Source: JALHST01 sp038316335 (GTDB taxonomy: Bacteria > Bacteroidota > Bacteroidia > Flavobacteriales > Flavobacteriaceae). From it: a DNA stretch of 13,990 bases. Made by a program: the position numbers and the translations under genes. Each line of letters opens with the position of its first letter. Position 1 is the stretch's first letter. Below are positions 1-6,976 of this stretch, in pieces. The notes below the pieces were generated by a model. The model did not search any database and was not told the origin of the DNA. It was given only the letters and a program-made list of their open reading frames with translations. The DNA is taken from the NCBI GenBank assembly GCA_038316335.1, contig JBBQAM010000073.1:1-13990 (forward strand). The letters are read 5' to 3'.

Positions 1-2
1 AT

Positions 3-1433
3 AAACCGATAGCGAATGAAAATTCCACAAGAGCTGTTGATGTGAACGCTATTAACCTTAAGTTCTTACCTATAGTGATTGCCGATTCCAAAACAGGATC
101 AGTTTCGGAAGACCAATCAATTGGCCCTGATATCAAGATTGATGAACGGCAAGTTTTAGACCTGCCAGTAGTATTTCATCAGGTTCATCCAGATACGAAG
201 ATTCCTAATAAATTGTTAGGGACTGATGAAGCGAATGATCAAAAAATCATTGAAGATACTGATTTGAATTTTCTTCCTTGGGTAGTAGCGCACGAGAATC
301 CCATTGCTTCGGAAGTGCAAAATACAGATGAGAATGCCCAACCCTATAGGTTCAAAACCAATACCAATGACAAGGCACCTACCAAAGGCCATAAGGACTT
401 GGCTGTAATCTATGAAACGATTTGGTCTCTAAAAAATCACGACTCGCGAAATGTCCAAAAGGATCCTAAATCGAAAATGATACTGCCGGATCAAAAAATC
501 CCGGTGCTAAATCCTATTTCCATAAAGGCCATTGATCTTCAAAAAGTTCGCAAAATAAACATTTGTTATGAAATTATATCGGCCGAACCAACGAATGAAG
601 ACGAAATGACCGTAATATGGCCTTTCGAAGGCGAAGGTCTTGATTCAGCTAAGAATAGCAAAACCGAGGATGTTGAAAAGGAAAAAGCGCCTAAGGATTC
701 GGAGCATCAACAATATAAGGATACCGAAAACCTTGAAGTGAACCACCAATTTTATGATGTCGAAACTTTGGCCATGATCCATTTGTTGGACAATATCGAA
801 GAATTGGGCGATGAGCGTGAGATTCCCTTGTTGTTGTCATATCTCGAAAAAGAAACCGATTCGGAAATCAAGGAACGAATTCGTCAACTCGTGAAGAAGT
901 TCGCGAACTGGGATTGCGGCCAACAGAACAATAGTGTAGTTAAGTTTGCAGGGGAGGAGCTATCCCCGACCTATAGCCTTGTCAAGGAGCTTTTTGATAA
1001 TAGTGATGAGGAGGGCCAGATGATTCTTCTTGATTCACTGGTAGATGTGATGGATGAAAAGGAATTACATTTTTTACAAAACCTTGAACGGCATCCGAAC
1101 AACCAGATTCGTCAAAAGGCCCGAATAGCGCTTAGCTCCTTAAACAAAAGCTTGGAACTTGACACCTCTTCTCAAAAGAGGACGATACCGCGTAAGGATG
1201 ACGATATTTTTGATAATGAACCAATTGGTATCGCACATGTTCTTCCCGGCCAACCCACTACGGGACAACCGGAAAACCGGGAATGCTCAGATATTTTTAA
1301 TGTAGAATTCGAACTTATCCCATTATTTGAACCAGCTGATGACAGTACGGGAGAAACACGTTCGAATACCAACTCCTTGATTGATAGTATGCGATCGATT
1401 TCAAACAGGCTAATAAAAAAGTTGAATGGATAA
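3..1433 (+). CDS. HEAT-like repeat protein, 5' end missing at window edge (left copy)
   Basis: The frame is open from base 3, with no stop before the GTG at base 42, so the gene probably starts outside the window and GTG-42 need not be the true start. Counting from GTG-42 there are 463 residues. Residues 1-200 look largely disordered but carry recurring short hydrophobic strands, such as NLKFLPIVIADS (5-16), DLNFLPWVVAHE (74-85) and KINICYEIISAE (171-182). A similar strand, NVEFELIPLF, lies near the C-terminus (420-429). Residues 201-230 are rich in Lys, Glu and Asp. Residues 238-290 and 308-372 look like HEAT or armadillo-type helical pairs, including an IPLLLSYLEKETDSEIKERI segment and an NNQIRQKARIALSSL segment. 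No membrane segment is visible in the part present; one could lie in the missing N-terminus. It overlaps the glycosyltransferase gene by 8 bases, so it is probably a scaffold or regulator of that system. This role is inferred from context only. Confidence 0.8.
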   Translation, partial: KPIANENSTRAVDVNAINLKFLPIVIADSKTGSVSEDQSIGPDIKIDERQVLDLPVVFHQVHPDTKIPNKLLGTDEANDQKIIEDTDLNFLPWVVAHENPIASEVQNTDENAQPYRFKTNTNDKAPTKGHKDLAVIYETIWSLKNHDSRNVQKDPKSKMILPDQKIPVLNPISIKAIDLQKVRKINICYEIISAEPTNEDEMTVIWPFEGEGLDSAKNSKTEDVEKEKAPKDSEHQQYKDTENLEVNHQFYDVETLAMIHLLDNIEELGDEREIPLLLSYLEKETDSEIKERIRQLVKKFANWDCGQQNNSVVKFAGEELSPTYSLVKELFDNSDEEGQMILLDSLVDVMDEKELHFLQNLERHPNNQIRQKARIALSSLNKSLELDTSSQKRTIPRKDDDIFDNEPIGIAHVLPGQPTTGQPENRECSDIFNVEFELIPLFEPADDSTGETRSNTNSLIDSMRSISNRLIKKLNG

Positions 1434-2856
1434 CGGCCTTTTAGATATTATCATTGAGTACATAAACATCGTATTTCTGGTTTTTACGATTGTGCTTTTT
1501 TCGATGTTCAGTCTTATGGGATATCTCTCTACACGAAATTATATTCACTATAGAAACAAGAATAGTTTTGGCGATATGTCAAAGATCATGGCTTCTCCCT
1601 TGGCGCCAGGCATAACTATTATCGCACCGGCATACAATGAAGGACTGACCATTGTCGAAAACATTCGTTCCCTATTATCCTTACGCTATGTTAATTATGA
1701 GGTCATGGTCGTTAATGATGGGAGCAAGGACGATACCTTGGAAAAGATGATAACGGCCTATGATCTTGAAAAAATCGAACGACCAATTGATCCCGACTGG
1801 AACTCGAAACCCATTAAGGGCATCTACAAATCTAAACAACGCTCTTTTTCAAAACTTACTGTCGTCGATAAGGAAAATGGGGGCAAATCAGACGCACTAA
1901 ATACCGGAATGGCTCTTTCAGGAAATAAATATGTAGGTTGTATCGATGTAGACTGCTTATTATTACCGGATGCTTTGCTGCACGTCGTAAAATCTTTCTA
2001 TCAGCGAACTGCGAAGCGAGTAATAGCAGTGGGTGGTGTTATTCGAGTGGCCAATTCATGCAACATTTCTGGTGGACAATTGGAAGAAATACGGTTACCA
2101 AAGAACTGGCTCGCCCGTTTCCAACTATTAGAGTATACCCGATCTTTTATCCTAGGTCGAATGGCTTGGGGCCGTATCGATAGTCTTTTGATTATTTCGG
2201 GAGCCTTTGGTTTTTTTGAACGAGAAATTGCCTTGGCCGTTGGCGGGTATGATACCGACACTGTAGGGGAAGACATGGAAATTGTTTTCAAAATGCGGCG
2301 CTACATGCATGAAAGAAAAATGCCATATACCATAGAGTACATGCCTGATCCATTATGTTGGACGGAGGTACCGGAAGACCTTAGGATATTTGTCAATCAA
2401 CGAGATAGATGGGCTCGGGGCAATTTGGAAACCCTTTTTAAACATAAGGACATGTTCTTTAATGCCAGGTTTGGAAGGCTAGGCCTACTAAGTTACCCGT
2501 ACTGGTTCTTTTATGAATGGTTAGCCCCTCTATTAGAATTCTTTGGCCTCTTGACCATCTTGCTCTTTTGGTATTTAGGAATTATAAATTGGGAATTTTT
2601 CATAGCAATTACGACGACGGTCTATATGTTTTCGATTATGTTCTCGTTTTATGCCATTTTATGGGACGTTTTCTCATATAACGAATACAAGCGCACAAGT
2701 GATATTTTGATCCTCATATTGTGTGCGATTATAGAACCCATTGTCTTTCATCCGATCGTCGTGTATTCCGCTGTAAGTGGTAATTATAAAAAACTTTTTA
2801 AGATAAAATCAGGTTGGGGGTCCCAAGTACGAAAGGGATTTGCCAAGGCTACCTAA
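1426..2856 (+). CDS. Membrane family 2 glycosyltransferase, processive-synthase type (left copy)
   Basis: 476 residues. An N-terminal membrane helix (about 8-33) precedes a cytoplasmic GT-A catalytic domain. The domain shows APAYNEG (67-73), VNDGS with the nucleotide-binding Asp98, the DVD metal motif (174-176), GED (281-283, in the place of the TED catalytic-base motif) and QRDRW (325-329, the QxxRW motif). That set is typical of processive beta-glycan synthases such as cellulose, hyaluronan and PNAG (PgaC) synthases. About three C-terminal hydrophobic stretches follow (roughly 360-387, 389-412, 426-450). The protein probably polymerises a sugar from a nucleotide donor at the inner membrane and may help move the chain across it; sugar and linkage cannot be told. 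The ATG overlaps the end of the HEAT gene within ATGGATAA, indicating coupled translation. It lacks a PilZ domain, so there is no visible direct c-di-GMP control. Confidence 0.93.
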   Translation: MDNGLLDIIIEYINIVFLVFTIVLFSMFSLMGYLSTRNYIHYRNKNSFGDMSKIMASPLAPGITIIAPAYNEGLTIVENIRSLLSLRYVNYEVMVVNDGSKDDTLEKMITAYDLEKIERPIDPDWNSKPIKGIYKSKQRSFSKLTVVDKENGGKSDALNTGMALSGNKYVGCIDVDCLLLPDALLHVVKSFYQRTAKRVIAVGGVIRVANSCNISGGQLEEIRLPKNWLARFQLLEYTRSFILGRMAWGRIDSLLIISGAFGFFEREIALAVGGYDTDTVGEDMEIVFKMRRYMHERKMPYTIEYMPDPLCWTEVPEDLRIFVNQRDRWARGNLETLFKHKDMFFNARFGRLGLLSYPYWFFYEWLAPLLEFFGLLTILLFWYLGIINWEFFIAITTTVYMFSIMFSFYAILWDVFSYNEYKRTSDILILILCAIIEPIVFHPIVVYSAVSGNYKKLFKIKSGWGSQVRKGFAKAT

Positions 2857-2857
2857 T

Positions 2858-5230
2858 ATGCAATTAACGAATACCATATCAAAATCGGTCGCTCGCAAGA
2901 CCTTAAAGGATTTTATCCCGTTGATACTCGCATTTTTCGGAAGCTTGGTAGTCTTGGCACTCTATCAAAATTTCAGGTTGTATACGTTGGGTGTCCTAGA
3001 CAGTTGGGTGAACAAGAGTTTCCTAATTACAGTTTTACATCACACCGGTTTTACCTCGATTGTCGCTATTTTTTTAGCGTTCCTTTTCAATTTTATGGAA
3101 AGGAGAAAATTTGGCCTGGGTCTAAAAACTGTTCGGGTCTTTTTGGCCTGCCTACTGACCGTTGAATGCGGACTAATTGAGTTTTATATACAGAACTATG
3201 AAATTCTAGAACCTAGCGTCCTTAGCCATCTAGAGACACAAAGATATCATTTTTCGATGTTACATTTCGTATTTGTATTGCCGATGATTCTGTGCATCTA
3301 TTATTATTTATACCGATTTACGGCCCCGTATTATAGGCTTATTAGTGGAATGTATCCATTTACGATCATCCTATTCAGCTTGTTCCTAGCCACATTATAC
3401 ACCAATAAAAAACCAATCAATGAGAATAAGACGCAACATCTTTTGATCGGTATGTATAATGCATATTTTGACTTTAATAAATATGAAGGGACCGCAGAAT
3501 TTCCCTTACTAAAATCCTTCGAGACCGAGGATGTACTAGGGAAATACTTTGTTGAAACTACCAAAATGCCCAATGTGGTGATTATTATACTAGATGGGAT
3601 CGGATCTGACTTCGTTGGAAAACATGCACTCTATAAAGGATTTACGCCTTGTTTGGATTCTCTGACAGGTAGATCTTTATATTGGGAGAATTTTCTGAGT
3701 AATTCAGGGGAAAGTGCTGCAGCCCTACCGACCATTGTGGGTTCCTTGCCATTTGGCCAAAACGGATTCACAAATATCCCGGCCATGGTTAACCGAAATA
3801 CGCTGTACAGTGTGCTAAAGAATAATGGCTATACCACCTCGTTCAATTACGGCGGTAATAGTGCCTTGAACCACTTCGACAAATTTTTGGATGAAGAGCA
3901 TGTCGACCTCATCTTGGACAAAAAAGGTTTTGGTACCGGATATGCGCTTCAGGAAAAGGATGCGGCTGGCATTACCTTGGGATATCCCGACAAAGAACTA
4001 TTCAAAAAATTTAATGGGAATTCAGTACGCAGTTCTGGTCCAAAATTTGACATATTCCTAACCTTAAGTACCAAGGACCCTTACGCGATTCCAAATGCCG
4101 AATACTATGCTGACAAGGCAGCTAAAATCGCAACAAGTGCCCAAATAGGTTTGAGGGCGAAAAAAGTTATAAATCAAAATACCGAAATCTTTTCAAGTGT
4201 GGTTTATGCAGATGAAGCAATCAAAGAATTCCTAAAGTCCTATCGCAAAAATCCTGATTATTCAAATACATTATTTATTGTAACTGGTAGTCATAACAAT
4301 ACAGATTTACCGCAAATTAATGAGATTGGCAGATATAGGGTACCCTTTATGATGTTTGGACCCTTGCTTAAAACTCCCCATAAATTCCATGCCTTAGCGT
4401 CCCATGCCGATATAGCACCTTCCATGATATCGTTTTTCAAAAAGCGATATGAAATTAAGGTTCCTGAACAAGCGGCCTGGTTGGGCCAAGTTATTCAAGA
4501 TACAGGTTTCGTAGCACCTTCGAAAGAGATTCCCTTATTTCGAAATACTGGTATACAAGATTTCATTTTTGACAAATATTATGTATCAAGTTCAATAGTT
4601 TACCAAATGAACGAAGATTTAAATTTGATTGATGACATAGACGCTCCCGAAGAAGTTATCCTTAAAAAGTTTAGGTCGTTTAAGGCCGTCAATAGGTATG
4701 TTACCGAAAACAACAAGATAATTCCGGCTAAAAATGCACTTTTTGAACAGACGATTCCCAATTTCTCCAAATCTGAACTGATTTGGGTGGAAAGCATTTT
4801 CAACGGCGGAAATTACGATAACGCCTATAAGACCGCGAGCGAATTGGCACATCGCAAAGAATGGGATAGGGCCTTACTGCTATGTCGCTATATTTTAAGT
4901 GAAATACCAAGACATGCAGACAGCGAAATATTGATGGGTAGGATTTATGCTTGGCAAAATGATTTTGAGAAATCAATGGGCATTCTGGAAGGATGCATAA
5001 AAAAATATCCTGAATATGTCGATGGCTATTCGGCCTTGCTCGATACTTATTTTTGGGCTGGGGCCAATGACAAGGCACAGCGTTTATTACAAATACTTCA
5101 GGCAAGTAATCTAAATGACAAAGCACTAGATCAAAAAATAGCAAGGGCTAAAGGACAAATTGAAATAGGGGCCTCCTTGAAAGAGACACAGCAATTAGTA
5201 AAAGGCCCCTCCAATTCAAAGGAACCATGA
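2858..5230 (+). CDS. LTA synthase/sulfatase-superfamily membrane protein with C-terminal TPR tail (left copy)
   Basis: 790 residues from ATG-2858, one base after the glycosyltransferase stop. A TTG at 2840 would add six residues but overlaps the upstream gene. Five N-terminal membrane helices (about 16-36, 51-79, 91-111, 132-154, 165-182) precede an alkaline-phosphatase-fold domain, the layout of LtaS-type phosphoglycerol transferases. Recognisable elements are LDGIGSD (245-251), a nucleophile region NSGES followed by LPTIVGSLPFG (282-300), LTLSTKDPY (401-409), VTGSHNN (475-481) and SHADIAPS (515-522). Compared with the family pattern as I know it, nucleophile Thr appears as Ser286, the His of the SxHxPF-like motif as Lys406, and the Asp of the TGDH metal motif as Ser478, so activity may be altered or lost. 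Residues about 640-775 are TPR-like and resemble the next gene's repeats. Likely role: periplasmic modification or binding of the glycan made by the upstream synthase. Confidence 0.85.
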   Translation: MQLTNTISKSVARKTLKDFIPLILAFFGSLVVLALYQNFRLYTLGVLDSWVNKSFLITVLHHTGFTSIVAIFLAFLFNFMERRKFGLGLKTVRVFLACLLTVECGLIEFYIQNYEILEPSVLSHLETQRYHFSMLHFVFVLPMILCIYYYLYRFTAPYYRLISGMYPFTIILFSLFLATLYTNKKPINENKTQHLLIGMYNAYFDFNKYEGTAEFPLLKSFETEDVLGKYFVETTKMPNVVIIILDGIGSDFVGKHALYKGFTPCLDSLTGRSLYWENFLSNSGESAAALPTIVGSLPFGQNGFTNIPAMVNRNTLYSVLKNNGYTTSFNYGGNSALNHFDKFLDEEHVDLILDKKGFGTGYALQEKDAAGITLGYPDKELFKKFNGNSVRSSGPKFDIFLTLSTKDPYAIPNAEYYADKAAKIATSAQIGLRAKKVINQNTEIFSSVVYADEAIKEFLKSYRKNPDYSNTLFIVTGSHNNTDLPQINEIGRYRVPFMMFGPLLKTPHKFHALASHADIAPSMISFFKKRYEIKVPEQAAWLGQVIQDTGFVAPSKEIPLFRNTGIQDFIFDKYYVSSSIVYQMNEDLNLIDDIDAPEEVILKKFRSFKAVNRYVTENNKIIPAKNALFEQTIPNFSKSELIWVESIFNGGNYDNAYKTASELAHRKEWDRALLLCRYILSEIPRHADSEILMGRIYAWQNDFEKSMGILEGCIKKYPEYVDGYSALLDTYFWAGANDKAQRLLQILQASNLNDKALDQKIARAKGQIEIGASLKETQQLVKGPSNSKEP

Positions 5231-6480
5231 AAAAGTGTATTCAATGCGTGCTTTTTTTTGCCATAATTCTTTGGATAACCCCTTCTTTGGGTCAAAATCT
5301 CGATTATACAGGAAATCCCGATAGGTCATTCTTAACAGCCCGGGAATTGGCATTTAATGGTAAAAGGGACCAGGCACGTGACACTTTGAATCAAATTTTG
5401 GTAAAATATCCTGATTATGTCGACGTACGAGGTCTTTTGGCCAGCACATTGAGTTGGGATGGTCGTTATGAGGAGGCCCGAAAGCAGTTTAATAGGATAA
5501 CGTCTAGGGAGCGGCACAACAAGGAGGTATGGATTGCAGCTATAAAAAATGAAATGTATGGGGAGGAATATTATTTGGCACTCGGGTTGGCCAACAAGGC
5601 ATTATTGAATCTTACAAATGATAGAGATTTACTTGAACTTCGTGGCCTTGCCTTGAAAAACATACATGGGAAAGGCAATAAGCCAAGGTTCAAGAATGTT
5701 GTCGACAGTGTCAATGTGTTGAATCATGGTGACACAGAGATCAAATCATACAAAAATAAGATTGGCATTGAGAGTTCCTTTGAAATTTTCGATGCCTTTT
5801 ATGATCCAATGTTCTATACCAGTCTAGAATATAGTCGTGAGACTGGCATTGGGCTGGTGCTTCCTAGAATTAATTACAGCAATCGGTTTAATACAAATGG
5901 ATTGCAGTATGAAATTGATTTCTATCCTAAATTTTCGAAATCGTTTTACGGCTATTTGAATTATGGGTATTCGAATGCCACCACATATCCCAATCATCGC
6001 GCCGGCATCGAACTATTTGCCAACCTTACAAAGTCTTTGGAAGTCTCTCTGGGAATGCGTTATTTGGAATTCGATGCGGGAAACGCTACCATATTTACGG
6101 GATCTATCAGTCTCTACAAAGGCAATTATTATTTTTCACTTCGACCCTATGTCACGCCGAAAACTCAAGGTAATCTCAGTTTAGCAGGAGATTTGATTGC
6201 AAGAAAATATTTCAAGGATGGCGAAAATTATGTTGGTATACGCGGTGGAATGGGCTATTCCCCAGAATTGCGACAATTGAAGGATGGCGATATGATACTT
6301 GCCGAAACGGTGCTTTTTCTTGAATCAGAGCGCCTGCGGTTCGAATACCAATTTACCGGGCAAAGCAACCTGAATCTTTATCGCGTCAATATTGGTGTAA
6401 ATCGTCAAGAACTCGTTTTTGCGACAGGCAATTTCTTTTGGGCTTTTTCGGCTGGAATAAGTTATCAAATGAAGTTTTGA
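5227..6480 (+). CDS. YaiO-family outer-membrane beta-barrel protein with N-terminal TPR repeats (left copy)
   Basis: 417 residues. The start lies in ATGA, overlapping the upstream stop by 4 bases. Residues 1-22 form a signal peptide (MKK, then a hydrophobic core ending in TPSLG before Gln23). Residues about 30-150 are TPR-like, with the phrase ILVKYPDYVDVRGLLASTL. Residues about 177-417 alternate aromatic and polar residues as in a beta-barrel and carry phrases I associate with the YaiO domain, including YTSLEYSR, NRFNTNGLQYEIDFYP, NHRAGIELF, YYFSLRPYVTP and ENYVGIRGG. The chain ends in Phe, the usual barrel-assembly signal. E. coli yaiO lies near the family 2 glycosyltransferase gene yaiP, so the pairing seen here is not isolated. 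Probable role: outer-membrane exit or anchoring for a glycan, with the TPR part in the periplasm. The transport function is an inference. Confidence 0.9.
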   Translation: MKKCIQCVLFFAIILWITPSLGQNLDYTGNPDRSFLTARELAFNGKRDQARDTLNQILVKYPDYVDVRGLLASTLSWDGRYEEARKQFNRITSRERHNKEVWIAAIKNEMYGEEYYLALGLANKALLNLTNDRDLLELRGLALKNIHGKGNKPRFKNVVDSVNVLNHGDTEIKSYKNKIGIESSFEIFDAFYDPMFYTSLEYSRETGIGLVLPRINYSNRFNTNGLQYEIDFYPKFSKSFYGYLNYGYSNATTYPNHRAGIELFANLTKSLEVSLGMRYLEFDAGNATIFTGSISLYKGNYYFSLRPYVTPKTQGNLSLAGDLIARKYFKDGENYVGIRGGMGYSPELRQLKDGDMILAETVLFLESERLRFEYQFTGQSNLNLYRVNIGVNRQELVFATGNFFWAFSAGISYQMKF

Positions 6481-6606
6481 ACGGCGCTATTCGGATAAAT
6501 ATCACATATTTTCGATGAACTGCACAGGGCATAAACCTAATAATAATAGGGTGTCAGATGCTTTTCTAAAATTCACAACACATTCGCGCAAATTCACCAC
6601 AATTAA

Positions 6607-6637
6607 TTGTTTTACTCGAGCGTTATAAATATGTTTA
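6607..6637 (+). promoter_or_regulatory. Possible Bacteroidota-type promoter for the microprotein pair (left copy)
   Basis: TTG at 6607-6609 is followed after 20 bases by TATGTTTA at 6630-6637. This resembles the Bacteroidota -33 TTG / -7 TAnnTTTG pattern with one mismatch. It would place a transcript start near 6643 and a 5' UTR of about 80 bases before the ATG at 6726. A second, weaker -7-like match (AATTTTTG) lies just downstream near 6643-6651. The region is AT-rich, so chance matches are likely. In the rest of 6481-6725 I see no gene, no tRNA and no convincing terminator after the YaiO gene, so read-through from the operon remains possible. Confidence 0.35.
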
Positions 6638-6665
6638 TACTATAATTTTTGAAACCCAAATCAAC

Positions 6666-6697
6666 CCGTTCCTATTGAAAACGATGGGACCTAACGG
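6666..6697 (+). other. Possible 5' UTR stem-loop ahead of the microproteins (left copy)
   Basis: TCCTATTG (6670-6677) can pair with CGATGGGA (6682-6689) over eight positions, two of them G-U, closing an AAAA loop. An outer CCGT/ACGG pair (6666-6669 with 6694-6697) extends it across a four-base bulge. There is no T-run after it, so it is not a terminator. It lies between the proposed promoter and the first microprotein start and could affect mRNA stability or translation. It matches no riboswitch I recognise. Confidence 0.3.
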
Positions 6698-6707
6698 ACA
6701 TAAACTA

Positions 6708-6728
6708 ACGTAAACCCCGACAACTATG
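6708..6728 (+). promoter_or_regulatory. Conserved C-rich leader, first copy, including the start codon of microprotein 1
   Basis: ACGTAAA runs directly into ACCCCGACAACTATG, whose last three bases are the start codon. The second microprotein carries almost the same element. No Shine-Dalgarno purine run is present in either. Since the two coding parts have diverged at synonymous sites, conservation of this non-coding stretch suggests selection on the RNA or DNA itself, for example as a translation-initiation element or a binding site for a regulator. Confidence 0.5.
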
Positions 6729-6824
6729 CTTTACGACACCTACGGCGAGGAATACCTAACATTCCTTCAAGAACTAAACGAAATTTTGAGCATCAACGAC
6801 TTGGTAGAACTCGATTACATGTAA
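6726..6824 (+). CDS. Microprotein 1, 32 aa, acidic, YLxFxxxLNEIL core (left copy)
   Basis: ATG at 6726, TAA at 6822-6824. I recognise no family. The peptide has eight Asp/Glu and no Lys, Arg or His, and has no Cys, signal peptide or membrane stretch. Its centre, YLTFLQELNEIL (residues 10-21), could form an amphipathic helix. The next ORF encodes a related peptide with YLSFIENLNEIL. In the 23-residue aligned region ten residues are identical, and nine of those ten use different synonymous codons (for example TAC/TAT, CTA/TTA, TTC/TTT, AAC/AAT), the pattern expected of selection on protein. It sits 245 bases after the YaiO gene on the same strand and may have its own promoter. Function is unknown; a small regulator, a partner of the operon's proteins or a signalling/precursor peptide are all open. 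Confidence 0.65.
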   Translation: MLYDTYGEEYLTFLQELNEILSINDLVELDYM

Positions 6825-6833
6825 TCTTCTAGC

Positions 6834-6860
6834 ACGTAAAATCTAAACCCCCGAACTATG
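6834..6860 (+). promoter_or_regulatory. Conserved C-rich leader, second copy, including the start codon of microprotein 2
   Basis: ACGTAAA (6834-6840) is followed by ATCTAA and then ACCCCCGAACTATG (6847-6860), which ends in the start codon. It matches the first leader apart from a short insertion after ACGTAAA, one extra C and the loss of a CA. Only 9 bases separate the stop of microprotein 1 from the start of this element. Confidence 0.5.
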
Positions 6861-6959
6861 GCAAAACAAAATCCTGACAACGCAGCCTATTTAAGTTTTA
6901 TAGAAAATTTAAATGAAATCTTAGTTGATTATAATATCAGCAAATTGAGTTATTCTTAA
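6858..6959 (+). CDS. Microprotein 2, 33 aa, paralogue of microprotein 1 (left copy)
   Basis: ATG at 6858, TAA at 6957-6959, beginning 33 bases after the stop of the first small gene. The peptide shares the YLxFxxxLNEIL core (residues 11-22 here) and a later Leu-x-Tyr near the C-terminus, but is less acidic (four Asp/Glu, two Lys). The first ten residues differ. It has no signal peptide, membrane segment or Cys. A strong intrinsic terminator follows 25 bases after the stop, as expected for the last gene of a transcript. The two genes look like an old tandem duplication kept together with its leader. I do not recognise the family. Confidence 0.65.
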   Translation: MAKQNPDNAAYLSFIENLNEILVDYNISKLSYS

Positions 6960-6976
6960 TTAGGTAATGAATACGC

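Noticed and set aside
1938..2291. ORFs of 81 and 96 codons inside the glycosyltransferase gene, mirrored at 11700-12053.
   Set aside because: They overlap the conserved catalytic domain in other frames and have no independent support.
2840..2857. TTG at 2840 as start of the LTA synthase-like gene.
   Set aside because: ATG at 2858 lies one base after the upstream stop, is the stronger codon, and the six extra residues (MPRLPN) precede any recognisable domain.
4600..5144. Antisense ORFs of 67, 77 and 114 codons within the TPR-coding region, mirrored at 8847-9391.
   Set aside because: They lie wholly opposite strong coding sequence, overlap each other and show no recognisable domain or start context; they are frame shadows.
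5227..5295. Lipoprotein signal in the YaiO protein because of the two N-terminal Cys residues.
   Set aside because: Cys4 and Cys7 lie before the hydrophobic core, not at a lipobox; the region fits an ordinary type I signal peptide.
6527..6552. Small hairpin around CCTA/TAGG after the YaiO gene as a terminator.
   Set aside because: The stem is only four or five base pairs, AT-rich, and is not followed by a T-run.
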